Source: Mucilaginibacter sp. OK098 (GTDB taxonomy: Bacteria > Bacteroidota > Bacteroidia > Sphingobacteriales > Sphingobacteriaceae). Taken from it: a DNA stretch of 64,000 nt. Each line of letters starts with the position of its first letter. The first letter of the stretch is position 1. Positions 18,478-25,631 of the stretch are shown here, in pieces. The notes below the pieces were generated by a model. That model did not search any database and had not been told where the DNA came from. It saw nothing but the letters and a program-made list of their open reading frames with translations. The stretch lies in contig NZ_FRCM01000001.1 of NCBI RefSeq assembly GCF_900142915.1, positions 1,426,001-1,490,000 of the forward strand, given 5' to 3'. A program made the position numbers and the translations under genes.

Positions 18478-19643
18478 TAGTTATATTTTGGCTAAGCTTT
18501 TTTATCGTTTTTTACACCTTTGCCGGGTATGGCATCTTCCTGTACTTTTTGATCAAAGTTAAAAGGGCTTTAAAAGGCAAACCTGTAATACCCTTTGAGA
18601 ATGATGAGCAGCTGCCCGAATGTACTTTGGTAGTGGCAGCCTATAATGAAGAGCTATTTATTGAAGATAAAATTGCCAACTGCCTAAAATTAAACTATCC
18701 CAGTGGCAAATTAAAGCTGTTATTTATTACCGATGGATCTGCCGACAGAACACCTGAAATAATAAGGTTGCATCCGCAGATCCAGCTTTTGCACCAACCG
18801 CAGCGTGCTGGCAAAATAGCAGCCGTGCACAGGGCCATGGAATATGTGAATACCGAAATAGCCGTATTTACCGATGCGAATACCTTTTTAAATACCGATG
18901 CAATTATAAAGATCTGCAGGCATTATGCCGATAAAACGGTTGGCTGCGTTGCCGGTGAAAAACGAGTTCAAATTGATGAAAATGCCGATGCAAGCGCAGC
19001 AGGTGAAGGCTTTTACTGGAAATATGAATCAGCATTAAAAAAATGGGACTCGGAACTTTATTCTGTTGTGGGAGCTGCCGGTGAATTGTTCAGCGTTAGG
19101 CGTTCACTTTACCAGGATGTACCCGCCGATACCGTTCTGGATGATTTTATGATCTCGATGCTTATTGCTACAAAGGGTTACCGTATTGTTTATGAACCCG
19201 AGGCTTATGCCATTGAAACGGCATCTGAAAACGTATCGGAAGAGCTGAAAAGAAAGATCAGGATTGCTGCAGGTGGCATTCAATCTATATTAAGATTAAA
19301 GCAATTATTCAATCCTTTTAAATTCCCCGTTCTGTCGTTTCAATATATTAGCCACCGTGTATTACGGTGGACAGTTACCCCTTTCCTGCTTATATTGACA
19401 TTTGTATTAAATGCTTTTTTACCCAATAATGCTTTATATGATACCATATTTGCAGCACAAATTTTATTCTACCTGCTTGCCTTCCTGGGCTTTATTATGG
19501 AAAAGCGGCAGATCCGGATCAAAGCGTTGTTCGTCCCCTACTATTTTTGTGTGATGAATTATGCAGTTTTAATGGGGATCATCAGGTATTTTACCAAAAA
19601 ACAAAGTGCCGTTTGGGAAAAGGCGCAGCGGAAGCAAAATTAA
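18474..19643 (+). CDS. Membrane glycosyltransferase family 2, last gene of the polysaccharide locus
   Basis: This 389-residue GT2 starts in an ATGA overlap with the previous gene. A membrane helix (about 3-28) comes first, then the catalytic domain: LVVAAYNEE, ITDGSADRT, AVFTDANTF near 133 and LDDFMISM near 223. Two or more membrane helices close it (VTPFLLILTFVLNAFLP, AQILFYLLAFLGFIM). The QxxRW box is replaced by RKIRIAAGG, as in a subgroup of biofilm-type GT2 enzymes. Its stop overlaps by four bases the stop of the convergent antitoxin-like gene, which marks the end of the locus. Confidence 0.9.
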   Translation: MIVIFWLSFFIVFYTFAGYGIFLYFLIKVKRALKGKPVIPFENDEQLPECTLVVAAYNEELFIEDKIANCLKLNYPSGKLKLLFITDGSADRTPEIIRLHPQIQLLHQPQRAGKIAAVHRAMEYVNTEIAVFTDANTFLNTDAIIKICRHYADKTVGCVAGEKRVQIDENADASAAGEGFYWKYESALKKWDSELYSVVGAAGELFSVRRSLYQDVPADTVLDDFMISMLIATKGYRIVYEPEAYAIETASENVSEELKRKIRIAAGGIQSILRLKQLFNPFKFPVLSFQYISHRVLRWTVTPFLLILTFVLNAFLPNNALYDTIFAAQILFYLLAFLGFIMEKRQIRIKALFVPYYFCVMNYAVLMGIIRYFTKKQSAVWEKAQRKQN

Positions 19644-19849
19644 AGCCTGTTTAATTCCTCGATTACTTCTTCTGCCGTTTGGGATTTGAGTTTACCGGCC
19701 TTATAATCTTTTAAAGCCTTCCTGGCATTATTAGCAATCTTATCACGCCTGGCTTCAGATTGATGTTTTTTTAAAATTTCTAAAAGCACTTCTTTGGATT
19801 CAAAATCTAAACGCATTATATCGTCCAATATAGAATCAATTGTTGTCAT
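19640..19849 (-). CDS. Small antitoxin-like protein, no partner toxin
   Basis: A 69-residue, highly charged, helical protein (MTTIDSILDDIMRLDFESKE at the start, then lysine-rich helices ending EEVIEELNRL). Size and composition resemble small antitoxins or anti-toxin adaptors of Bacteroidota, but I see no DNA-binding motif and no RelE/ParE-like gene next to it. The stop overlaps the end of the glycosyltransferase gene on the other strand. The function is unknown; it may be the last cistron after the DUF2000 gene, 40 bases upstream. Confidence 0.55.
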   Translation of the reverse strand: MTTIDSILDDIMRLDFESKEVLLEILKKHQSEARRDKIANNARKALKDYKAGKLKSQTAEEVIEELNRL

Positions 19850-19889
19850 AGATTAATTTTTCATTAATCAAAAATACACAATTTCATAT

Positions 19890-20300
19890 TTAATCATGAA
19901 ACTTCAATCCATCAATTGCTTTATTTACTTTTTTATTCTCCCCATAAATAACTAAGCCAACCAGGTCCTGTTCATCGTCCGTGTACCGGGCTGTTTCATC
20001 CAAATTATCCTGCTCCGTCATAGTTTCAAACAATTGAGATGAATAAATTCCAATATGCAGTTCTCTTTCCTTTGCTCTTTTAAACACGCGCTGCATTTGA
20101 TTGATATCTTCCGCTTTATAAACCAGCACCGGTTGTTTCAAAAAAGGCAGGTACTTATTGCTGGAAGCAGTTATTAAATGCCTGCCGTGCAACTCCGGGA
20201 ATTCAATAGCTATTGCACTGGCCAAAAAAGCGGTAACGTTTAGCTTTTGCCAGCTTTTCAAATCATCCTTAACAATAATCACTATTTTATTATCATGCAT
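19890..20300 (-). CDS. DUF2000 family protein
   Basis: The 136 residues open with KIVIIVKDDLKSWQKLNVTAFLASAIA, a pattern I recognise from DUF2000, a family with a peptidyl-tRNA-hydrolase-2-like fold and no assigned reaction. The following LHGRHLITASSNKYLPFLKQPVLVYKA fits too. It starts 11 bases after the stop of the MarR-GNAT gene in the same direction, so it is probably its operon partner. The cellular role is not known. Confidence 0.8.
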   Translation of the reverse strand: MHDNKIVIIVKDDLKSWQKLNVTAFLASAIAIEFPELHGRHLITASSNKYLPFLKQPVLVYKAEDINQMQRVFKRAKERELHIGIYSSQLFETMTEQDNLDETARYTDDEQDLVGLVIYGENKKVNKAIDGLKFHD

Positions 20301-20311
20301 CTTCTATCTAT

Positions 20312-21256
20312 TTATAAGCCCAATTCCATTTGGATATTACTTCTTTCATAAGGCGAAGGCGGGCCGGTTATTTTTTTAAAACCCAATTTATGATACAAAC
20401 TAATAGCTGGTTTGAGTATGGTATTACTTTCGAGATATAGCTTCTTAGCGCCCGTCTCTCTTGCTTTTTCAATACAGGCATTACCTAAAAGAAAACCGAT
20501 TCCCTTCCCTTTTGCGTCAGGTGCAACACCCATTTTAGCCAATTCAAACTGATCATCGTTCATTTTAACAATGGCGCAAGTGCCTACAGGCTTATTTTTA
20601 TAGATCGCCATAAAAATGTAGCCGCCTTTGCTTAATATATTTTCTTCAGGATGATCCAGGTATTTATAATCAGACTCCTCCATTTTAAAATATTGGGTTA
20701 TCCAATCCTCATTAAGTTTTTTAAATGCCGTTTTATATTTAGGCTGATAGGGTATTATTTCGACTTCTTTACCTTCACGTTCCTTTTTCACAACTTCCAC
20801 CCTTTTTAACAGGCTCTTTTGTTCAAGCAAAAACTCCCATTCCTCAATTGCTTTCCATATATTATATTGTGTTTCGGCAAAAGCATTTTCAATTGCTGCG
20901 TTTACATCGGTAAACTGTGCCTGGATGGGTTCATTTATACTTAAACCTTTGGGAGTAAGCTTTACATAATTCTTCCTCCCATCACCTTTTGCTGAACTCG
21001 CTACCACAATGTCCCTCTTCATCATTTCCTTTACAATAGTGCTTACTGACGGGTGCGAATGCCCTATCTCTATAGCAATTTGTGTGATGGATTTTTCTTC
21101 CCCATCAGATAATGCATAATATACAGGAAACCACTTGGGCTGCATCTCAATGCCATATATTGGGTACACTTGCGCAGCTTGCTCCGCAAACATTTCACCT
21201 AATCTGCGGAGCCTGCTGCCCAATGCCATTTTACCGGTTTTATCATAAATATTCAT
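20312..21256 (-). CDS. MarR regulator fused to GNAT N-acetyltransferase
   Basis: The 314 residues combine two domains. Residues about 10-150 form a MarR winged helix: the HTH ITQIAIEIGHSHPSVSTIVKEM and a wing with KGDGRKNYVKLTPKG. Residues about 165-314 form a GNAT fold with the acetyl-CoA loop VAPDAKGKGIGFLLGNACI and the closing AISLYHKLGFKK. Such fusions are a known family; the acetyl-transfer substrate is unknown. A 20-bp palindrome typical of MarR operators lies just upstream over a TAnnTTTG box, so it very probably represses itself. DUF2000 and the small antitoxin-like gene follow downstream. Confidence 0.92.
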   Translation of the reverse strand: MNIYDKTGKMALGSRLRRLGEMFAEQAAQVYPIYGIEMQPKWFPVYYALSDGEEKSITQIAIEIGHSHPSVSTIVKEMMKRDIVVASSAKGDGRKNYVKLTPKGLSINEPIQAQFTDVNAAIENAFAETQYNIWKAIEEWEFLLEQKSLLKRVEVVKKEREGKEVEIIPYQPKYKTAFKKLNEDWITQYFKMEESDYKYLDHPEENILSKGGYIFMAIYKNKPVGTCAIVKMNDDQFELAKMGVAPDAKGKGIGFLLGNACIEKARETGAKKLYLESNTILKPAISLYHKLGFKKITGPPSPYERSNIQMELGL

Positions 21257-21266
21257 AAGTAATAAA

Positions 21267-21291
21267 TTACGTAATCAATTACGCAAATTTA
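21267..21291 (-). promoter_or_regulatory. MarR-type operator overlapping the -7 box of the MarR-GNAT gene
   Basis: On the + strand 21267-21286 reads TTACGTAATCAATTACGCAA, a near-perfect palindrome (CGTAAT/ATTACG arms with a two-base centre). On the minus strand 21291-21284 reads TAAATTTG, matching the Bacteroidota -7 consensus TAnnTTTG. The two overlap by three bases and end 10 bases before the start codon at 21256, so a bound regulator would block transcription. Confidence 0.65.
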
Positions 21292-21400
21292 GAAACTTAT
21301 ATTTTATTTCAAAATAATGTATGTCAGAATAGTGTTAAGAGTTTTTTGCTATCTCCGCGGCAAAATTTAAACCGCAGAGTTCGCTTAGAATAAGTTGTAA

Positions 21401-21769
21401 TTATACAGGTTGTCCAAATTGTATTAAATAACCATTGTTATCGTAAATGGCAAACTCACGCATTCCATAATCAAAGGTTTCCAGCTCATAACAATTTATA
21501 GTTACTTCCTTTAACTGGTTCCATAACTCATCTACATTATCAATGGTAATATATAGTGAGCCAGTAAATTGCGGCTTATCAAAAGGAACGTGTGCGTTTG
21601 GGTAAGATACCATTATTTCAACCTCATCACGTGATAAAGACGCCCAGCTCCAATCCTCTGTGTACCCGTTACAGGTAAAACCCAGCATCTCTATATAATA
21701 TTCAACAGTATATTTTACCTGCTTTGAGTAAATTACAGGTCTTAATTTGGCAAACTTCATAATTGGCAT
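21401..21769 (-). CDS. VOC (glyoxalase/bleomycin-resistance fold) family protein
   Basis: A 122-residue protein with the paired beta-alpha-beta-beta-beta pattern of the VOC superfamily: RPVIYSKQVKYTVEYYIEMLGF in the first half and GSLYITIDNVDELWNQL, YGMREFAIYDNNGYLIQFGQ in the second. The C-terminal FAIYDNNGYLIQFG is the usual last strand, but the metal-ligand Glu of glyoxalase I is replaced (LIQFG), which argues for a binding or drug-sequestering role over glyoxalase activity. It is separated from the MarR-GNAT gene by 144 bp of AT-rich sequence. Confidence 0.8.
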   Translation of the reverse strand: MPIMKFAKLRPVIYSKQVKYTVEYYIEMLGFTCNGYTEDWSWASLSRDEVEIMVSYPNAHVPFDKPQFTGSLYITIDNVDELWNQLKEVTINCYELETFDYGMREFAIYDNNGYLIQFGQPV

Positions 21770-21840
21770 TTAGGTTAATTCCGCATAAAATTAACATAAA
21801 TGTGCCATTAAGTGTATCCTGTGCTATCAAATTTCGAGGA

Positions 21841-21991
21841 GGCTCCGATGGAGCCCTTCAAGCCAATCTCTATTATCTATAAACAGGTTGCTCCTCCGGA
21901 GCTCCTTAAATATTTCGATAATGGCTTTTTCACTCCAGAGGAGTATCCTGTTTATAGAAACCTAATATCCCGTTTAGGCTCCATCGGAGCC
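21841..21991. repeat. Palindromic intergenic element, family C (copy 1)
   Basis: A foldback element with two nested inverted repeats. Outer arms: GGCTCCGATGGAGCC at 21841-21855 and its exact reverse complement at 21977-21991. Inner arms: TCTATAAACAGG at 21876-21887 and CCTGTTTATAGA at 21947-21958. A related copy lies at 42644-42790. It ends nine bases from the stop of the GH71/99-like gene. A 63-codon frame crossing it is not a gene. Confidence 0.8.
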
Positions 21992-21999
21992 ACCTTTAG

Positions 22000-23277
22000 C
22001 TAATTTATTGCACTAATTATAGCAGTAGCTTTTGCTACATCCAGCGCAGTCAAATAATTGTAAGCCTGTGTAAGTTGCGCTTCTGCGGCATTGTTTCCTG
22101 CATACTTTTTCCGGAGCGTATACCATTTATAAATCAGCTTCAGCTCTGTATCTGAATAGGTTACACCTGTATATTGCTGTATGGTTTGTAGAAAGGTAAA
22201 GTTAAAGTCGAGTGTAGGTTCAATCATGGTGCCTTCGCCGTAATCATTCCAGGTAATTAGCTGCAAATAATTTGTTCCGCTGGTTTTTGCCAGGTCAAGT
22301 GTTGCCTGCAAAGTGGCGGCACCGTTATGATCAATCACAAATAAAGTATTTCCCCACCCGCCCGGCTTATAAAAATCTTTAAAACCGGGATAAGCGCCTG
22401 CAAAAAAGGTTGCTAACGCTGGTGCCCTGCTTTGATAAAATCCCTGCAGATTTGCTTGCCCGGTAGATTCAACCCAGGCAAACTCCCCGCTGGCAGAGTT
22501 TCCGGCAACGTTTCCCTGGTATTCAAGTGGTAATAATCTTGGTTTGGTACTAAGACCTGAGAATGCCTGTTGCCAGTCATTAGAAGTTTTCATTCCCTGC
22601 GGACCAAAGCAAAGCAGCAAAGGCTGATCGTTTACTTTTATATAATTGTTGCTGCCAAAATAGGCGGTTTGCAGGTAAGCAAAATCTTCTTTGGCTGCGG
22701 TAACAGTATCAATACCTGCTTTGGCTTTAACCTGGGCCAGCTGAGCATCCTCATAACAAATGGCAAATTCTAAACCTGCATTTGGGATCCGGTTAAATAA
22801 CGAATCGGTATTGCGCTTGTTGAGCGGATAATCATTTACATTATGTATGCCATACCAATCCACAATTACCCCATCAATTCCGGCGTATTTCATTAACAGC
22901 AGGTGATAATCAATAACGTCCCTGTCTGAGCTGGCATATGGGCCAATCATAGGATAAAAGTAAGAGGCTATCTGCCTGCGCCCATTTGATTGAATAAGAT
23001 CCGGGTTTTCATTAGCCATCGTCCAGTGCTGGCCCCATTTACCATTATCGGATGTCGCCGGGGTTTCAAACCAAGGCATATAATGTACATAAATCTTTTG
23101 CTTATTTGTTTTTACTACCGCTTTAGCGCTGGCTACCGTTGTTGTATCCGGCACTTTAACAGATTGATCCGGAATTTTTACCGGATCAGATTTCGGGTTA
23201 CTTTTACTGCATCCGATAACCGAAATAAAAAGCAAAGCAGTTATAAAGCTTCTGTACATTATATGGGATAGTTTCAA
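22000..23277 (-). CDS. GH71/GH99-like glycoside hydrolase, lipoprotein
   Basis: The 425 residues begin with a lipoprotein signal (LLFISVIGCS, Cys23), so the enzyme should be lipid-anchored. The body matches GH71/GH99-like enzymes: KIYVHYMPWFETP near the start, GIDGVIVDWYGIHN, and TWNDYGEGTMIEPT near residue 340, which sits between the fungal GH71 motif and the WNEW-EG-EP motif of GH99/WbsX proteins. These families act on alpha-1,3-glucan (GH71) or alpha-mannan (GH99); I cannot decide which applies. Its start abuts the stop of the GH97 gene with no gap, so they are co-transcribed. Confidence 0.8.
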   Translation of the reverse strand: MKLSHIMYRSFITALLFISVIGCSKSNPKSDPVKIPDQSVKVPDTTTVASAKAVVKTNKQKIYVHYMPWFETPATSDNGKWGQHWTMANENPDLIQSNGRRQIASYFYPMIGPYASSDRDVIDYHLLLMKYAGIDGVIVDWYGIHNVNDYPLNKRNTDSLFNRIPNAGLEFAICYEDAQLAQVKAKAGIDTVTAAKEDFAYLQTAYFGSNNYIKVNDQPLLLCFGPQGMKTSNDWQQAFSGLSTKPRLLPLEYQGNVAGNSASGEFAWVESTGQANLQGFYQSRAPALATFFAGAYPGFKDFYKPGGWGNTLFVIDHNGAATLQATLDLAKTSGTNYLQLITWNDYGEGTMIEPTLDFNFTFLQTIQQYTGVTYSDTELKLIYKWYTLRKKYAGNNAAEAQLTQAYNYLTALDVAKATAIISAIN

Positions 23278-25416
23278 TTATTTATAAGCTTTTACCCCTT
23301 TATCATTATCTGTTAACAGCTTAATGCTTACTGCTGCCCCACCGCCGTTTGCCAGCTTAAGGTTCAGCTTTGTGCCTGCGTTTACAGTATAGCTATTGAT
23401 CTGGTACGCCTCCGGGTTATTTTTCCAGTCGGCATCAGTAGCATCCGCATAAATGGTGGCTACATATTTCTTCCCTTTGTCCAAAAAATCTAAAGGAACC
23501 ATAGCATTGCGGCTATTTTCATTTGTAATTGCTCCAAGGTACCAGTTGCCAGTTCCTTTTTCTTTCCGGGCGATGGTGATGTACTCGCCAGGTTCAGCTT
23601 CAATAATTTTTGAATCTTCAAAATCAACCGGAACATCTTTTATAAACTGGAAAGCATCCATACGCTTTTCATAATTCTCTGGCAAGTCTGCTGCCATTGC
23701 CAGCGGACTATACATGGTTATATATAAAGCCAGCTGCTTAGCCAGCGTAGTATGTACCTGCCTGCCCGGAACATCGCTGTATCCTTTTATTTTAAAAATG
23801 CCCGGTGTATAATCCATAGGGCCACCCATTAAGCGGGTAAACGGCATAATGGTTTCGTGGTTAGGGTTGTTGCCATTACTGAATGCATTATATTCATTGC
23901 CCCTACCTGCTTCACTGGCAAGCCAGTTTGGGTAGGTACGTTGCAATCCTGTTGGCCTCACCGGTTCATGCGAATCAAGCATAACATGATATTGCGCTGC
24001 TTTCTCGGCTACCCGTACATAATGGTCAATCATCCATTGCCCGTCATGATGCTCACCACGCGGAATGATCTTGCCTACATAGCCCGTTTTTACCGAGGTA
24101 TAACCATACTTATTCATAAAGCGGAAAGCTGTATCCATTTGCCGCTCGTAACTTGTTGCCGAGCCGGAGGTTTCATTATGCATGATCATTTTCACGCTTT
24201 TTGATGCAGCGTAATCGCTTATTGCCTTTACATCAAAATCGGGATAAGGCTTTGCAAAGTCAAACACGTTTTCTTTCCAGTTGCCAAACCAGTCTTCCCA
24301 ACCAATGTTCCAGCCTTCAACCAAAACACCCTGCATGCCATTTTTTGCAGCAAAATCAATATAGCGTTTCACATTAGCGGTGTTGCCGCCATGCCTGCCA
24401 TTCGGGATTGGGTTCCCGTCAGCACCTAAAGTATCAAGTCTGTCGCTATAGTTCCACGTACTTTTACCTGTTTGCATTTCCCACCATACGCCAACAAACT
24501 TCATTGGTTTAATCCATGCTGTATTGTCAATTTTTGACGGATCATTTAAATTGAGGACCATTTTTGAAGCCAGGATGTCAGTTGCCTTATCGCTGATAAT
24601 GATTGTCCGCCACGGTGTTTTGCAGGGTGCGTGCATATAGGCTTTGTTCCCTACTGCATCGGCAACTAAATTTGCCGTAAGCTTAAAGGTTTTTGTGTCC
24701 ACGTGCAATTGCATTGATGTATAATCTTTAAGGGCAGCCTCATGAATATTTATGTACAAACCACCTGCAGTTTTCATCATCAACGGTGTTTGAATACCGT
24801 ATTGATCGGGAACAAACCTAACAGCTATATCAGTTGCTGATTTTGCTAGCACCGATGCATCAACTTTACTTAAAGGCGAAATGGTATAAGGATATTCATT
24901 GCTGTCATAATCTCCCGGAATCCAAAAAGTTTTATGGTCGTCGGTCAGGCTAAACTCGGTTAATTCATCAGATACTATAAAATATTTAAGGTTTGGCTGC
25001 TGTGGAAACTCGTACCTGAAACCCACCCCATCTTCAAATACCCTGAATACGATGTTCAATAGTCTTTTTTGACCGGTTTGCTGTTTTAAATGAACGGTTA
25101 CCTGCTCATAATGATTCCTGATCGTGCTAACCTCGCCCCACACGGGCTCCCAGGTTTCATCAACGCTTTTCTTTTCGGTTCTGGTTAGCTCAAAATGGTC
25201 ATCAAAATTACTATCGTTCAGTAACTTGATTCCCAGGCGGGATGCTTTAATTACCTCAGATTGTCCGTAATTAACAGAGTAGACAGGCCTTCCATCCTCA
25301 TCAAGCATAAACTGAAGCTTAACTTTGTTCATACTTGCTTCAATGGCCTTATTTTCCTGCGCAATAGCACCGTGGATAGTTATCAGGCTAAACAGGCATA
25401 TAAATATTTTTTTCAT
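23278..25416 (-). CDS. GH97 glycoside hydrolase (SusB-like alpha-glucosidase/alpha-galactosidase)
   Basis: From ATG 25416 the protein has 712 residues; a TTG at 25437 and ATG at 25422 are in frame but the MKKIFICLFSLITIHGAIAQ signal peptide fits 25416 best. The GH97 N-terminal beta domain covers about residues 25-285, the barrel follows (KFVGVWWEMQTGKSTW, VLVEGWNIGWEDWFGNW) and a C-terminal beta domain closes it. HNETSG near residue 415 and SEAGRGNEYNA near 487 match the paired glutamates of the inverting, SusB-type branch; this is from memory of the family. It should release sugar from alpha-linked oligosaccharides in the periplasm. A terminator lies between it and susD. Confidence 0.92.
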   Translation of the reverse strand: MKKIFICLFSLITIHGAIAQENKAIEASMNKVKLQFMLDEDGRPVYSVNYGQSEVIKASRLGIKLLNDSNFDDHFELTRTEKKSVDETWEPVWGEVSTIRNHYEQVTVHLKQQTGQKRLLNIVFRVFEDGVGFRYEFPQQPNLKYFIVSDELTEFSLTDDHKTFWIPGDYDSNEYPYTISPLSKVDASVLAKSATDIAVRFVPDQYGIQTPLMMKTAGGLYINIHEAALKDYTSMQLHVDTKTFKLTANLVADAVGNKAYMHAPCKTPWRTIIISDKATDILASKMVLNLNDPSKIDNTAWIKPMKFVGVWWEMQTGKSTWNYSDRLDTLGADGNPIPNGRHGGNTANVKRYIDFAAKNGMQGVLVEGWNIGWEDWFGNWKENVFDFAKPYPDFDVKAISDYAASKSVKMIMHNETSGSATSYERQMDTAFRFMNKYGYTSVKTGYVGKIIPRGEHHDGQWMIDHYVRVAEKAAQYHVMLDSHEPVRPTGLQRTYPNWLASEAGRGNEYNAFSNGNNPNHETIMPFTRLMGGPMDYTPGIFKIKGYSDVPGRQVHTTLAKQLALYITMYSPLAMAADLPENYEKRMDAFQFIKDVPVDFEDSKIIEAEPGEYITIARKEKGTGNWYLGAITNENSRNAMVPLDFLDKGKKYVATIYADATDADWKNNPEAYQINSYTVNAGTKLNLKLANGGGAAVSIKLLTDNDKGVKAYK

Positions 25417-25424
25417 CAGCATAA

Positions 25425-25439
25425 TATTGTTATACAATA
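25425..25439. promoter_or_regulatory. Short perfect inverted repeat before the GH97 gene
   Basis: TATTGT at 25425-25430 and ACAATA at 25434-25439 flank TAT, giving a 15-bp perfect palindrome that ends nine bases upstream of the chosen GH97 start. It could be an operator or a small hairpin in the leader; nothing in the sequence identifies a binding protein. Confidence 0.35.
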
Positions 25440-25580
25440 GCAGCAGAACTATCCTAAGCCGGCTTCAATTATAAAGCGGCATTGATTGATCGCTTACTAT
25501 TTGTTTTTAATAAAGACAAGTCAAACAAATCCCGCAAAAGGGAATTGAAGACAACAAGTCTTTTTATTGTTATCGGGTAA

Positions 25581-25620
25581 CAAAAAAGTGCAAAGCCCTC
25601 TCACAGGCTTTACACTTATT
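25581..25620 (-). terminator. Intrinsic terminator downstream of the SusD gene
   Basis: Read on the minus strand, GTGTAAAGCC (25618-25609) and GGCTTTGCAC (25598-25589 region) pair as a stem with one mismatch, around a loop of about eight bases, followed by TTTTTTG. It lies 12 bases after the SusD stop codon, so the susCD transcript should end or be attenuated here before the GH97 gene. Confidence 0.75.
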
Positions 25621-25631
25621 AATCAACTATA

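Noticed and set aside
21812..22003. 63-codon + strand frame before the GH71/99-like gene
   Set aside because: It is almost wholly made of the palindromic family C element, with no protein-like pattern.
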